Origin: Polynucleobacter sp. GWA2_45_21
GTDB lineage: Bacteria; Pseudomonadota; Gammaproteobacteria; Burkholderiales; Burkholderiaceae
Direction: 5' to 3'
Assembly (NCBI RefSeq): GCF_001830325.1
Contig: NZ_MHZG01000011.1
Location: 62,001-126,000 of the forward strand
DNA length: 64,000 nucleotides
How positions within the stretch are numbered: the first letter of the stretch is position 1; each line of letters begins with the position of its first letter. Below are positions 9,669-19,618 of the stretch, in pieces. The notes beneath the pieces were generated by a model. It worked only from the letters and a program-made list of their open reading frames with translations. It did not search any database and was not told where the DNA came from. The translations under genes were made by a program, and so were the position numbers.

Positions 9669-10445
9669 CTACTTTCTTTCAGGTCGTCTAAACATGGGCT
9701 TCTCTGGCTTAGATTCAGAGGCAACATATTTGTAACCATCCAAATTGAAGCCTTTCAAATCTACTGGATCAGTAATGCGATTCTCAACCACATAACGTGC
9801 CATTAAACCTCTAGCTCGCTTAGCGTAGAAGGAAATGATTTTGAATTTACCGTCTTTACCATCTTGGAATACTGGGGAGATTACCGGGCAATCCAAGTTC
9901 TTCGCCTGCAATAACTTGAAATACTCTTCAGAAGCTAAATTGAGGAGAACAGGTTTCTTTTGCTTTTCCAGAACCGCCTTCAAGGAATTGGTCACGCGCT
10001 CACCCCAAAACGCGTACAGGTCTTTACCTCGAGCATTTTTGAAAGGGGTGCCCATTTCTAGGCGGTAAGGCTGCATTAAATCTAAGGGGCGCAAAGCACC
10101 ATACAAGCCTGACAGGATGCGCACATGATCTTGGGCAAAAGCAATCGCCTTGGCATCAAGCGTCTTCACGTCAAATCCATCATAGACATCGCCATCAAAG
10201 GCATAAATCGCTGGCTTGCTATTCTCATCAGTAAATTTCTTAGACCAGTCACGATAGCGCCCCACATTCAGCGCAGCTAGCTGATCCGATAAGCCCATCA
10301 GATTGGCAACCTCCTGAGGGGAGAGTTTCTTTAAGTCAGCTATCAACTTAGCTGATTCCGAGACGAACTCAGGCAAGGTCGGAGCCTTAACCTTGGCAGG
10401 GGTTTTGTAATCTAAGGATTTAGCAGGTGAAAGGACGATCAACAT
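9669..10445 (-). CDS. yaaA: Peroxide stress protein YaaA
   Basis: A 258-residue DUF328/UPF0246 protein. In E. coli YaaA lowers free intracellular iron and so protects DNA from Fenton damage under peroxide stress. The family start [13 protein letters not shown] is present, as are [23 protein letters not shown] and the C-terminal [15 protein letters not shown]. Length is normal. It is divergent from the aminotransferase gene across 68 bases. Confidence 0.95.
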   Translation of the reverse strand: MLIVLSPAKSLDYKTPAKVKAPTLPEFVSESAKLIADLKKLSPQEVANLMGLSDQLAALNVGRYRDWSKKFTDENSKPAIYAFDGDVYDGFDVKTLDAKAIAFAQDHVRILSGLYGALRPLDLMQPYRLEMGTPFKNARGKDLYAFWGERVTNSLKAVLEKQKKPVLLNLASEEYFKLLQAKNLDCPVISPVFQDGKDGKFKIISFYAKRARGLMARYVVENRITDPVDLKGFNLDGYKYVASESKPEKPMFRRPERK

Positions 10446-10513
10446 GGCACAATTTGAGAATGAATTACTCCCATTCTAGCGACTACCTACCTTATTTGCC
10501 CTAAACCATCCGC

Positions 10514-11716
10514 ATGAACCAAAACCCCCTTCTGACGCCAGTATTTCCCAGTCGCCTACCTGAGGTAGGAACCACGGTATTTACAGTCATGTCGGCCCTC
10601 GCTACAGAGCACAAAGCAATCAATCTAGGGCAAGGCTTTCCAGACTTTCCTTGTGATCGGGAACTCATATCTCAGGTCAATACAGCAATGCTGTCTGATC
10701 ACAATCAATATCCACCAATGATCGGGATTGCGGACTTACGTCAAGGCGTGTCAAAAAAAATATCCGCTTTGTATAGCCATGACTACAACCCCGATACAGA
10801 AATTACTATCACCGCTGGGGGCACCCAAGGAATTCTCACGGCTATCTTGTCATGTGTCAGCGCAGGCGATGAAGTTGTCATCATTGAGCCAGCCTACGAT
10901 AGCTATCGACCTTCAATTGAATTGGCTGGCGGAAAAGTAATTGCCGTATCTTTAATCGCTAATCGCGATGATCAAGGTAGTGTGAATTCTTACTCAATAC
11001 CTTGGGATGATTTAGCTAAAGCTATTAATCCAAAAACACGACTCATCATCATCAACACTCCCCATAATCCAACTGGGATGATTTGGCAAAAGACGGATCT
11101 AGATCGCCTGGCAGATTTAGTCAGAAACTCCAATGCATTGATCTTAAGTGATGAGGTCTACGAGCATATGGTGTACGACGGGCATCAACACGCTAGCATA
11201 GCCAGCCATCCTGAGTTAGCAGCGCGAAGTTTTCTGATATCGAGTTTCGGTAAAACCTACCATGTCACCGGCTGGAAAGTGGGTTATGTTGCTGCCCCCG
11301 CATCGATGATGGCGGAGTTTCGCAAGGTACATCAATTCAATGTGTTCACAGTAAACACGCCAATGCAATTTGGTTTGGCCAAGTACCTTGAGAATCCAGA
11401 TCACTACTTAGGACTGTCATCCTTTTATCAAGCTAAGCGGGATTTTTTTAGTAAGGGCTTGACTGAAACAGGCTTTGAATTATTACCAGCTCCAGCAACG
11501 TATTTTCAGTGTGTCAATTACACAAATTTACAGATCCCTCAAGCGAAGATGGGGGAAGCTGATTTCTGCTTGTGGCTTACCACCAAGATTGGTGTTGCTG
11601 CTATTCCAGTTTCCGCTTTTTACGCCCATCCGGTTGAGTCTGGCGTAATCCGTTTTTGTTTTGCTAAAAAAGAAGAGACGCTTTCAAAAGCATTAGAGCG
11701 TTTACAAACCCTGTAG
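10514..11716 (+). CDS. Pyridoxal-phosphate aminotransferase, class I/II (methionine aminotransferase YbdL-like)
   Basis: A 400-residue fold-type I aminotransferase. Motifs seen are INLGQGFPDFP at residue 37, AGGTQGILTAIL near 101, INTPHNPTGMIW near 180, the PLP-binding LSDEVYEHMVYDG, and the Schiff-base Lys247 in SSFGKTYHVTGWKVGY. The GFPDFP motif and overall pattern match E. coli YbdL, which prefers methionine, and kynurenine aminotransferase relatives. The exact amino donor cannot be decided here. A GST gene follows after 14 bases. Confidence 0.85.
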   Translation: MNQNPLLTPVFPSRLPEVGTTVFTVMSALATEHKAINLGQGFPDFPCDRELISQVNTAMLSDHNQYPPMIGIADLRQGVSKKISALYSHDYNPDTEITITAGGTQGILTAILSCVSAGDEVVIIEPAYDSYRPSIELAGGKVIAVSLIANRDDQGSVNSYSIPWDDLAKAINPKTRLIIINTPHNPTGMIWQKTDLDRLADLVRNSNALILSDEVYEHMVYDGHQHASIASHPELAARSFLISSFGKTYHVTGWKVGYVAAPASMMAEFRKVHQFNVFTVNTPMQFGLAKYLENPDHYLGLSSFYQAKRDFFSKGLTETGFELLPAPATYFQCVNYTNLQIPQAKMGEADFCLWLTTKIGVAAIPVSAFYAHPVESGVIRFCFAKKEETLSKALERLQTL

Positions 11717-11730
11717 AAGAGGAATTCATC

Positions 11731-12465
11731 GTGGCAATAAGCAAACCCAAGAAAGACATTATTGATGTTTATAGCTGGCCAACACCAAATGGTCATAAGG
11801 TGCACATCATGCTTGAGGAATGTGGATATAAGCTAGGCAAAGACTGGATTGCCCATCCAATTGATATTGGGGCTGGCGATCAATTCAAGCCAGAGTTCTT
11901 GGCAATTAGTCCGAACAATAAAATTCCCGCCATCGTGGATCCACAAGGACCTGATGGCAAACCAATCCACCTTTTTGAGTCTGGAGCAATCCTGCTCTAC
12001 CTAGCATCCAAAACGGGAAAATTTTTACCCAAATCCACTCGAGGTAAATACGAAGTCTTGCAATGGCTCATGTTCCAAATGGGTGGCTTGGGGCCTCTAT
12101 TGGGGCAAAACCACCATTTCCGGCTCTATGCACCAGAAAAAATAGACTATGCAATCACTCGATACACTAATGAAGCTAAGCGCTTATACGGGGTGTTAGA
12201 TCATCAACTGCAAGATAATCCCTATATTGCTGGTAAAAATTATTCCATTGCGGATATTGCAATTTTTCCTTGGACGCGAAACTGGAAAAACCAAGGGATT
12301 GAGATTGATGAGTACCCGCATTTCAAGCGGTGGTTTGAAATGGTTGGTGAGCGCCCTGCTGTCAAGCGTGGTGTTGAAGTATTAACCGCATTACGTAAGC
12401 CCTTGCATGACGATAAAGCAAGAGAACAATTATTTGGTTCATCACAGTATCAAAAAAGGAAATAG
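11731..12465 (+). CDS. Glutathione S-transferase family protein (YfcG/YghU, Nu-class-like)
   Basis: A 244-residue thioredoxin-fold plus helical-domain protein, probably cytosolic. The start is a GTG preceded by a GAGG ribosome site. The N-terminus DVYSWPTPNGHKVHIMLEE contains the TPNGxK motif of YfcG/YghU disulfide-bond reductases, which use glutathione without a catalytic Cys. NNKIPAIVDP and FESGAILLYLA are the glutathione-binding cis-Pro and Glu-Ser motifs. The C-terminal domain has YSIADIAIFPWTRNW. Its stop is one base from the next start. Confidence 0.88.
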   Translation: MAISKPKKDIIDVYSWPTPNGHKVHIMLEECGYKLGKDWIAHPIDIGAGDQFKPEFLAISPNNKIPAIVDPQGPDGKPIHLFESGAILLYLASKTGKFLPKSTRGKYEVLQWLMFQMGGLGPLLGQNHHFRLYAPEKIDYAITRYTNEAKRLYGVLDHQLQDNPYIAGKNYSIADIAIFPWTRNWKNQGIEIDEYPHFKRWFEMVGERPAVKRGVEVLTALRKPLHDDKAREQLFGSSQYQKRK

Positions 12466-12466
12466 C

Positions 12467-13321
12467 ATGAAGATTCAATCGGTCGGAGTTATTGGCGCGG
12501 GCACGATGGGCAATGGCATTGCGCAGGTTTGCGCTGTTGCAGGGCTTGATGTTGTAATGGTGGATATCAATGACGCTGCTGTTGAACGTGGTTTGAGTCA
12601 AATCAGCAAGAGCTTAGATCGCCTCGTCAAAAAGGAAACTCTCACAGCAAAAGACAAAGATGCTGCATTAGGCCGGATCAAGGGAAGCACATCTTATTCT
12701 GACTTTAAGGGTCTGCAATTGGTGATTGAAGCTGCCACTGAGAATCAAGCCATTAAAGAGAAGATCTTGAAACAAGTTGATGAGATTGTCGACAAAGAAA
12801 CCATTATTGCTACGAATACTTCCTCACTATCCATTACCAAGCTTGCTGCTTTAGATTCCAACCCAAGTCGCTTTATCGGTATGCACTTTTTTAATCCGCC
12901 GCCAATGATGGCCTTGGTAGAGGTGATTCGAGGTTTGCAAACCTCTGATGCAACACACGCAGCCATTATTGAAATGGCTAAGCGTATTGGTAAAGAGCCC
13001 ATCACAGTCAAGAACTCACCCGGCTTTGTTGTCAATCGCATTTTGTTGCCGATGATTAATGAAGCCTTCTTTGTCCTGCACGAAGGGCTAGCTAGCCCGG
13101 AGGACATTGATGCTGGTATGAAATTGGGCTGCAATCAACCCATTGGCCCACTTGCTTTAGCTGACCTGATTGGTCTTGATACCTGCTTGGCGGTAATGGA
13201 AGTTTATTTTGAGAACTTCAGTGATTCCAAGTACCGCCCTTGCCCATTGCTTCGTGAGATGGTTGCAGCAGGATATCTCGGCCGCAAGACGGGTCGTGGC
13301 GTCTATACCTACGATCAATAA
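12467..13321 (+). CDS. 3-hydroxybutyryl-CoA dehydrogenase
   Basis: An NAD(P)-dependent 3-hydroxyacyl-CoA dehydrogenase acting in fatty-acid, aromatic-CoA or butyrate-type metabolism. I start at the ATG at 12467 (MKIQSVGVIGAGTMGNGIAQ) with an AAGGA ribosome site, rather than at an upstream in-frame ATG inside the GST gene. The result is 284 residues. The Rossmann GAGTMGNGIAQ is at the N-terminus, the catalytic histidine lies in GMHFFNPPPMMALVEV, and ITVKNSPGFVVNRILLPMINEA leads into the C-terminal domain. Confidence 0.93.
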   Translation: MKIQSVGVIGAGTMGNGIAQVCAVAGLDVVMVDINDAAVERGLSQISKSLDRLVKKETLTAKDKDAALGRIKGSTSYSDFKGLQLVIEAATENQAIKEKILKQVDEIVDKETIIATNTSSLSITKLAALDSNPSRFIGMHFFNPPPMMALVEVIRGLQTSDATHAAIIEMAKRIGKEPITVKNSPGFVVNRILLPMINEAFFVLHEGLASPEDIDAGMKLGCNQPIGPLALADLIGLDTCLAVMEVYFENFSDSKYRPCPLLREMVAAGYLGRKTGRGVYTYDQ

Positions 13322-13363
13322 TTTTTCATCCCATCATCCATTAATCCGAGTAAAGAAGTTTTT

Positions 13364-13843
13364 GTGAACCCATTACCCCCTCTTGTTCGTAAATTAGCCT
13401 ACGCTGGTCTCATCCCTTTTGTGAGTCTCGCTTTAATGGTGCAGCTTGCACCAACTCCACTCAACTACTTAAGCGCTGAATCACTAGCCGGTTATGGGGC
13501 TGTGATTACTGCTTTTATGGGCGCATTACATTGGGGTGCTAATTTACATACGCTGGGGAAGGCACCTCCGGGCGACCGCTGGGAAGACCGCAACGCCTGG
13601 ATTTGGGGTGTGATACCAGCAATAGTAGCCTGGGTTGCGTTACATATTTATATTCCGGTTGGCTTGGTAATCTTGGCATCAGCATTGGTGATACAGCGCA
13701 ATATTGATAAAGAAACCTATCAGTACTATTTTTCTAGTGAAGAGGCTTGCGCAGCTTTTATCACCCTGCGCAATCGACTGACATTTGTTTCTGTCAGCTG
13801 CTTAATTTGGGCCGCGCTAGTTATTTTGTTTGTACAAAACTAA
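13364..13843 (+). CDS. DUF3429 domain membrane protein
   Basis: A 159-residue integral membrane protein with about five hydrophobic segments. It starts at a GTG. The segment GAVITAFMGALHWGANLHT is characteristic of DUF3429, a family of unknown function common in proteobacteria. Its stop falls 10 bases before the rarA start, so it may be cotranscribed with that gene. No catalytic motif is recognisable. Confidence 0.82.
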   Translation: MNPLPPLVRKLAYAGLIPFVSLALMVQLAPTPLNYLSAESLAGYGAVITAFMGALHWGANLHTLGKAPPGDRWEDRNAWIWGVIPAIVAWVALHIYIPVGLVILASALVIQRNIDKETYQYYFSSEEACAAFITLRNRLTFVSVSCLIWAALVILFVQN

Positions 13844-13853
13844 ATCCTTAAAA

Positions 13854-15167
13854 ATGGGCAATCTATTTGATCAAGCGCCTCCGCCTCCATTGGCGGAAGC
13901 CTTGCGCCCATCAAGCATTGAAGAGGTTATTGGACAAACACATCTACTAGCCTCCGGTAAGCCACTTAATCTCGCCTTTGCTTCTGGCAAGCCGCATTCA
14001 ATGATTCTTTGGGGGCCGCCAGGTGTTGGTAAGACTACCTTAGCAAGACTTTCAGCAAAAGCCTTTGACCGAGAATTCATAGCAATATCAGCTGTTCTTG
14101 CCGGTGTAAAAGAAATTCGTGAAGCTATTGAACAGGCCCAACAGAGCATGTCTCAATACGGCAGACAAACTATTTTGTTTGTAGATGAGATCCATCGCTT
14201 TAATAAAAGCCAACAAGATGCTTTATTGCCCCATGTTGAGTCTGGGTTGTTTACCTTCATTGGCGCCACCACCGAAAACCCCTCATTTGAAGTTAACTCA
14301 GCCCTCCTCTCGCGCGCACAAGTCTATGTACTCAAATCATTAAGCACTGAGGAGCTTAAGCAATTATTTGATCGGGCACGTGAATATGCCATGCCTGGTA
14401 TCCAGTTTGAATCACCAGCAATAGACAGCCTCATAGAGCATGCAGATGGTGATGCTAGGAGGTTACTCAATTTAGTAGAGCAAGTACGCAATGCAGTTTC
14501 CACACCAAACTCGAATATTGAGATGGTAGACCAGCAATTTATTGAAAATGCTTTGACTGTTCAAGCACGTCGCTTTGATAAAGGGGGCGACCACTTCTAC
14601 GATCAGATTTCTGCGCTACATAAATCTGTGCGCGGCTCTAATCCAGATGCTGCACTGTACTGGTTTTGCCGAATGCTCGACGGTGGTGCTGATCCCCGCT
14701 ATCTCGCAAGAAGAATTATTCGCATGGCCTGGGAGGATATTGGTCTTGCCGACCCCAGAGCAATGCAGCTAGCAAACGATGCAGCCCAAACCTTTGAAAG
14801 ACTCGGCTCTCCCGAAGGAGAGCTAGCGCTTGGTCAAGCAGTCGTCTATTTGGCGATTGCTGCCAAGAGTAATGCAAGCTACAAGGCCTTTAATGCCGCT
14901 AGAGCCTATGTTGCCAACGATCAAAGTAAACCCGTACCTAACCATTTACGCAACGCTCCAACCAAGCTCATGAAAGAATTGGGACATGGAAAAGAATATC
15001 GCTATGCGCACGATGAGCCCCATGCCTACGCTGCCGGCGAGTCCTACCTTCCAGAAGGAATGGCAGAGCCTCATTGGTATGAGCCAGTTGATCGTGGACT
15101 AGAGAGCCAAATTGCCGAGAAGATGGCGTTCTTGCGTAATTTAGACAGGGAGTCTAAAAAGAAATGA
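13854..15167 (+). CDS. rarA: Replication-associated recombination protein A (RarA/MgsA AAA+ ATPase)
   Basis: AAA+ ATPase of the clamp-loader-like RarA/WRNIP1 family, acting at stalled replication forks. The start is the ATG at 13854 ([19 protein letters not shown]), since the in-frame TTG at 13830 lies inside the preceding gene. The protein has 437 residues. Walker A is [13 protein letters not shown], Walker [20 protein letters not shown] and sensor 1 [13 protein letters not shown]. The C-terminal tetramerisation region includes [13 protein letters not shown]. It overlaps the next gene by four bases. Confidence 0.96.
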   Translation: MGNLFDQAPPPPLAEALRPSSIEEVIGQTHLLASGKPLNLAFASGKPHSMILWGPPGVGKTTLARLSAKAFDREFIAISAVLAGVKEIREAIEQAQQSMSQYGRQTILFVDEIHRFNKSQQDALLPHVESGLFTFIGATTENPSFEVNSALLSRAQVYVLKSLSTEELKQLFDRAREYAMPGIQFESPAIDSLIEHADGDARRLLNLVEQVRNAVSTPNSNIEMVDQQFIENALTVQARRFDKGGDHFYDQISALHKSVRGSNPDAALYWFCRMLDGGADPRYLARRIIRMAWEDIGLADPRAMQLANDAAQTFERLGSPEGELALGQAVVYLAIAAKSNASYKAFNAARAYVANDQSKPVPNHLRNAPTKLMKELGHGKEYRYAHDEPHAYAAGESYLPEGMAEPHWYEPVDRGLESQIAEKMAFLRNLDRESKKK

Positions 15168-15805
15168 TTCAAGATAAGACTGGCACTAAGGTTCTTAAAG
15201 GGACTTTTTATTACGACATCATTTCTCCATTTTCATACTTCTATGTCAAGCAGCGCCATCAACTTGATCATCGCATAGATATTGAACCAGTCCCAATCTT
15301 GCTCGGCGGCCTCTTTCGAGCGACAGATAATCGCGGCCCAGGTGAAGTAGAAGCAAAGCGCCCTCACACCTACCAATACTGTGTATGGCTTGCTGAAAAG
15401 TTAGGTTTACCTTTTCGTTTTCCTGAACATCACCCCTTTCTTACAGTGGCAGCACAGCGTTTACTGGTTCAAGAACATGCTGATTGGGAAATGGTTGAGC
15501 GTGCATTCGAGTATGTTTGGGTTGAGGGCAAGGATCCCAATTTATCTTGGCCGGAATTTTGTCTACACCTTGGCCTATCAGCCGACACCCCCAAGCCAGA
15601 TGCGCCGGAAATTAAGGCAAAGCTGATTAGCAATACCGAACGCGCAAAAACGGATGGTGCGTTTGGAGTGCCAACCCTCATCATCAATGACCATGCTTTT
15701 TGGGGTGTAGACACCATTGCCTGGGTACTAGATTATCTTGATAGGCCAAACATGTTTGAAGAAGCGGCTTATCGCTATGCCGCCCAAGTCCCATCTGGAC
15801 TTTGA
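15164..15805 (+). CDS. DsbA-family thioredoxin-fold protein (2-hydroxychromene-2-carboxylate isomerase-like)
   Basis: A 213-residue kappa-GST/HCCA-isomerase-type protein. The N-terminus FYYDIISPFSYFYVKQR has Ser-Pro-Phe-Ser where DsbA has its CxxC, so it is not a disulfide oxidoreductase. GAFGVPTLIINDHAFWGVDTI supplies the cis-Pro loop. Characterised relatives isomerise hydroxychromene carboxylates in naphthalene breakdown, but no such pathway is visible nearby, so the substrate is unknown. The ATG overlaps the rarA stop. Confidence 0.82.
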   Translation: MIQDKTGTKVLKGTFYYDIISPFSYFYVKQRHQLDHRIDIEPVPILLGGLFRATDNRGPGEVEAKRPHTYQYCVWLAEKLGLPFRFPEHHPFLTVAAQRLLVQEHADWEMVERAFEYVWVEGKDPNLSWPEFCLHLGLSADTPKPDAPEIKAKLISNTERAKTDGAFGVPTLIINDHAFWGVDTIAWVLDYLDRPNMFEEAAYRYAAQVPSGL

Positions 15806-15859
15806 GCAATACAATCAGTCATTAGCTATTTTTTATTTGATTTTTAAGGACCTACTACT

Positions 15860-16435
15860 ATGCGCAAGATCATTGCTTCTCTATTCATTATCACCAGCCT
15901 GATTGCTAGTGCCGCAAGCTTTGCAGGTCCTAAGGTGGAATTTAAAACCACCATGGGTAATTTTGTTGTTGAGTTGGATTCGGTCAAGGCACCAAAGACC
16001 ACGGCCAATTTTTTAAACTATGTGAATAGCGGTTTTTATAACGGTACCATTTTTCACCGCGTGATTGATGGCTTCATGATTCAAGGTGGAGGCTTTACTC
16101 CAGACCTAGTTCAAAAACCTACTAATGCGCCGGTAGCTTCAGAGGCTCAAAATGGCCTCAAGAACCAAACTTACACCATTGCTATGGCGCGCACTTCAGA
16201 TCCTGATTCAGCTACAGCTCAGTTCTTTATTAATGTTAAAGATAATGAAGGCTTAAATTATCCCAATGCGATGGGCAATGGCTACACCGTATTCGGGAAA
16301 GTGATTTCTGGTACGCAAACCATTGATGCCATTCGCAAGATCCCAACTATGCTTGCAACAGCGCCAAAAATGGGACGTATGTCGGACGTGCCCAGCAAGA
16401 CTGTCACGATTGAATCTGCAACTGTTTTGAAGTAG
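15860..16435 (+). CDS. ppiA: Periplasmic peptidyl-prolyl cis-trans isomerase (cyclophilin type)
   Basis: A 191-residue cyclophilin with a signal peptide (residues 1-22, ending ASAASFAG). It accelerates proline isomerisation during folding of exported proteins. Core motifs are VELDSVKAPKTTANFLNYV, the catalytic-arginine FHRVIDGFMIQGGGF, AMARTSDPDSATAQFFINV and YTVFGKVI. The export signal favours the periplasmic PpiA over cytosolic PpiB. AAGGA lies upstream of the ATG. Confidence 0.92.
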   Translation: MRKIIASLFIITSLIASAASFAGPKVEFKTTMGNFVVELDSVKAPKTTANFLNYVNSGFYNGTIFHRVIDGFMIQGGGFTPDLVQKPTNAPVASEAQNGLKNQTYTIAMARTSDPDSATAQFFINVKDNEGLNYPNAMGNGYTVFGKVISGTQTIDAIRKIPTMLATAPKMGRMSDVPSKTVTIESATVLK

Positions 16436-16470
16436 TTTTCATCCTTACTTGAACCCTGATAGTCAATAGC

Positions 16471-18297
16471 ATGATATTGCTAGATGACGCACAAAGCACT
16501 CAGGCAGAGCCGAGCAGTCGCCTCTATGAACAGGCACTGCAGTGCTGGACTGTGTATGCCCAATCCAGCTCCTCACAAACAATCACTGCGGTAGATGAAT
16601 GTCTGCGGAGCATTAATGAAGCATTGACTCGCGGTGAATATGTTGTCGCTGCATTTGCTTATGAATTAGGCCTATACATTCACAACATTGATCGGCGCCT
16701 TGATGGCGTAAAGCATCAGCATCCACTAGTTCAAGCATGGTCGTTTAAATCCTATGAGAGCTTAAGCAAGCAGGAAGTTGATGCACTCATTAGAGGCAGA
16801 GTTAAGACGCTTGATTCTGACTCTCAAATTGCAGGCGTTAGCAATCTTCATTTTTCCATTAATGTAGAGAAATTTAAGTCTGATATTGAGGCTATTCAAG
16901 AGTACATTCGTAATGGTGATACGTATCAAATTAATCACACCTTTCGAATTACGGGAGAGACCTATGGTGACCCACTCGCACTGTATGCGCGACTAAGAAA
17001 TCGCCAGCCAGGAAGATTTGGGGCATTTATTGAGAGTGACTCGAACTACATTCTTTCCCAGTCCCCTGAATTATTTATTCAGAAGCAAGGCGGCACTTTA
17101 AAGGCTATGCCGATGAAAGGGACCGCAAGTGCGCTGAATGATTCAGCAGAGCACTTATCGGCAGATGCCAAAAATCAAGCGGAGAACGTCATGATCGTTG
17201 ATTTACTCCGCAACGATCTGAGTCGCTTAGCCCTGCCAGGAACGGTAAGTGTTCCTCAACTTTTTGAGGTTGCCAGATACGGTGACGTTCTACAAATGAC
17301 CTCAACAGTTAAGGCAGAGGTGAAACCTGGGATTGAATTACGGGATGTCATTCATGCAGTCTTCCCCTGTGGCTCAGTTACTGGCGCACCCAAGAAGCGC
17401 AGCCTGGAGATTATCCAAGAATTAGAGGGGCAAGATCGCGGCTACTATTGTGGGGCACTTGGTTGGATTGATCCCAGTGGTGACTTTGCATTTAGCGTGC
17501 CGATTCGCACCCTTGAAATTGATCGGAATCCAAAGACCCTAGCCTCACCTTTTACTTTGGGCATTGGCGCCGGCATCACGATTGATTCTGAGGCGAATCA
17601 AGAATGGGAGGAGTGCCAAATTAAAGCAGCCTTCTTGAGCGAGATGCCAAGCGAAATAGGATTATTTGAAACTATCCTAGTTCATCAAGGCAAGGCTCAA
17701 TATTTGCAGCTCCACTTGAAACGCTTGGCTGACTCTGCGCTGGCACTAGGTATATCCTGCGACTTGAGCAATATCCTTAAATCTATTGAAGATGCGTGCG
17801 CAAACTGCACTAAAGCAACTCACTATCGATTGCGATTAGATTTGAACTTCGCCGGCAAACCGAGCTGCCAAACATATCCAATTGAACCACTGCAAGGTCC
17901 AGTAAAGATCTTTTGGGCGAGCGATATTCTTCCCGACCCAAGTAAAGCCACCCTTCACTCGGGCAATATCTTATTGAAGCATAAGGTGAATAGTCGAGAT
18001 GTCTATGACCAAGCTTGGAAGTTAGCAGAGGAACGCGGTGGCTTTGATGCCCTATTTATTAATGAAAATGGCTTCGTGACTGAAGGTGGGAGAAGTAGTG
18101 TTTTTATTAAGTCCGGAAATCGCTGGCTCACACCACCAGTCTCCGCCGGTCTTCTTCCAGGGGTAATGAGATCAATCATCTTGAATAATCCAGAGTGGAA
18201 TGCCCATGAGGCTAACCTGACTATTGAGGATGTTCTAAATGCAAAAGAGATTATGCTTAGTAACGCCTTACGCGGCCACATCTCTGCCCATTTTTAG
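16471..18297 (+). CDS. pabB: Aminodeoxychorismate synthase component I fused to aminodeoxychorismate lyase
   Basis: A 608-residue bifunctional protein for 4-aminobenzoate synthesis in the folate pathway. Residues 1-395 are the chorismate-binding PabB part, with the MKGTASA, IVDLLRNDLSRLALPG and HAVFPCGSVTGAPKKRSLEIIQELE motifs. Residues about 397-608 are a class IV aminotransferase-like PabC part, starting EIGLFETILVHQG and holding the likely PLP lysine in LLKHKVNSRDVYD. The glutamine amidotransferase PabA is not in this window. Such fusions are known in betaproteobacteria. Confidence 0.92.
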   Translation: MILLDDAQSTQAEPSSRLYEQALQCWTVYAQSSSSQTITAVDECLRSINEALTRGEYVVAAFAYELGLYIHNIDRRLDGVKHQHPLVQAWSFKSYESLSKQEVDALIRGRVKTLDSDSQIAGVSNLHFSINVEKFKSDIEAIQEYIRNGDTYQINHTFRITGETYGDPLALYARLRNRQPGRFGAFIESDSNYILSQSPELFIQKQGGTLKAMPMKGTASALNDSAEHLSADAKNQAENVMIVDLLRNDLSRLALPGTVSVPQLFEVARYGDVLQMTSTVKAEVKPGIELRDVIHAVFPCGSVTGAPKKRSLEIIQELEGQDRGYYCGALGWIDPSGDFAFSVPIRTLEIDRNPKTLASPFTLGIGAGITIDSEANQEWEECQIKAAFLSEMPSEIGLFETILVHQGKAQYLQLHLKRLADSALALGISCDLSNILKSIEDACANCTKATHYRLRLDLNFAGKPSCQTYPIEPLQGPVKIFWASDILPDPSKATLHSGNILLKHKVNSRDVYDQAWKLAEERGGFDALFINENGFVTEGGRSSVFIKSGNRWLTPPVSAGLLPGVMRSIILNNPEWNAHEANLTIEDVLNAKEIMLSNALRGHISAHF

Positions 18298-18306
18298 AAA
18301 GACTGC

Positions 18307-18867
18307 ATGAAGTTTTGCTCTCACTGTGCATCACCAATTAGCATCAAGATTCCTGCAGATGATTCGCGGGAGCGTCATGTTTGCGACTCTTGCGGTGTCA
18401 TTCATTATTTCAACCCCCGCAATGTAGTTGGATCCATTCCAGTCTATCGCGATCAAGTCCTATTGTGTCGTCGCGCAATTGAACCTAGACATGGCTTTTG
18501 GACCCTGCCAGCTGGCTTTATGGAGTTAGGTGAAAGCACGACTACTGGAGCGGCTCGAGAAACACAAGAAGAAGCTGGTGCCATTGTTCAAATTGGCCCA
18601 CTTTATTCACTACTCAATGTGCCGCATGCAGAGCAAGTACATCTTTTTTATCTCGCCACAATGAACTCACCAGATTTTCAGGCTGGAGAAGAGAGTTTAG
18701 AGGTTGCGCTGTTTGATGAAAAGGATATCCCCTGGAGTGAGATCGCATTTCCGACAGTCAAGCAAACCTTAGAGTGGTTCTTTGCTGATCGTGCTGAAGG
18801 GTTATTTGATACAAGCAAAGAGTTTAGCGTGCGCAGTAGAGATATTCTTCCAACAGAAAAGATCTAG
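18307..18867 (+). CDS. Nudix hydrolase with N-terminal zinc ribbon
   Basis: A 186-residue protein. Residues 1-40 hold two CxxC pairs (CSHC and CDSC) forming a zinc ribbon, as in NudC-like and ADP-ribose-type hydrolases. The Nudix box runs GFMELGESTTTGAARETQEEAGA, with the catalytic RExxEExG pattern read as RETQEEAG. The substrate, a nucleoside diphosphate derivative, is not determinable. It starts nine bases after pabB and ends 13 bases before aat, so it belongs to that gene string. Confidence 0.88.
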   Translation: MKFCSHCASPISIKIPADDSRERHVCDSCGVIHYFNPRNVVGSIPVYRDQVLLCRRAIEPRHGFWTLPAGFMELGESTTTGAARETQEEAGAIVQIGPLYSLLNVPHAEQVHLFYLATMNSPDFQAGEESLEVALFDEKDIPWSEIAFPTVKQTLEWFFADRAEGLFDTSKEFSVRSRDILPTEKI

Positions 18868-18880
18868 ACGCAGCAAGTTT

Positions 18881-19618
18881 ATGAGCAACATCAATTGGCT
18901 AGGATCTCAGGATGAATTTCCAAATCCAATAAATTGTCCAGATCCCGATCCAACTGTGCCAGGTTTAATTGCAGTTAGTGAACGCATTTATCCCGGACAA
19001 CTGGAACGTGCATATCAGATGGGAATATTTCCGTGGTACTCGGACAACCAACCAGTGCTCTGGTGGTCTCCCAATCCTCGAATGGTGTTAAAGCCTGCAC
19101 AATTTAAATGCCATGACTCATTAAAGAAAACCATACGTCATTTTTTAGTGGATTCTAGGAGAGATATTTGGGTTGATCATGATTTTGGAGCAGTCGTTCG
19201 CTCCTGTGCAACTGCCAGCAGAAAAGATCAGGACGGAACCTGGATCACCCATGAAATCATGGACGCCTATACCGGCCTTCATGAACAAGGTCACGCCCAC
19301 AGTATTGCTGTAATGGAGGATGGGCATCTGATAGGCGGACTCTATTGCGTCGCTTTTGGTGGGATGGTCTTCGGGGAGTCTATGTTTAGCTACCAAGCCG
19401 ATGCTTCAAAAATTGCCTTAGCAGCTCTGGCAGCTTGGTGCGAGCAACATCAGGTGGAAATGATTGACTGTCAGCAGGAGACTGCCCATCTTGACTCGCT
19501 AGGCGCGGCACCAATTTCACGCGATCATTTTTTAGCCCGTCTGCAAATTACCTTAAAGCAAACTAATATAGAGATTCCTTGGAAATTTAATAAAGAAATT
19601 CTGCGTCACTGGCTATGA
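18881..19618 (+). CDS. aat: Leucyl/phenylalanyl-tRNA--protein transferase
   Basis: Adds Leu or Phe from tRNA to proteins with N-terminal Arg or Lys, marking them for ClpS/ClpAP degradation (bacterial N-degron pathway). I start at the ATG at 18881 ([16 protein letters not shown]); an in-frame ATG further upstream lies inside the Nudix gene. The protein has 245 residues. Motifs are [43 protein letters not shown] and [31 protein letters not shown]. It overlaps bpt by four bases. Confidence 0.96.
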   Translation: MSNINWLGSQDEFPNPINCPDPDPTVPGLIAVSERIYPGQLERAYQMGIFPWYSDNQPVLWWSPNPRMVLKPAQFKCHDSLKKTIRHFLVDSRRDIWVDHDFGAVVRSCATASRKDQDGTWITHEIMDAYTGLHEQGHAHSIAVMEDGHLIGGLYCVAFGGMVFGESMFSYQADASKIALAALAAWCEQHQVEMIDCQQETAHLDSLGAAPISRDHFLARLQITLKQTNIEIPWKFNKEILRHWL

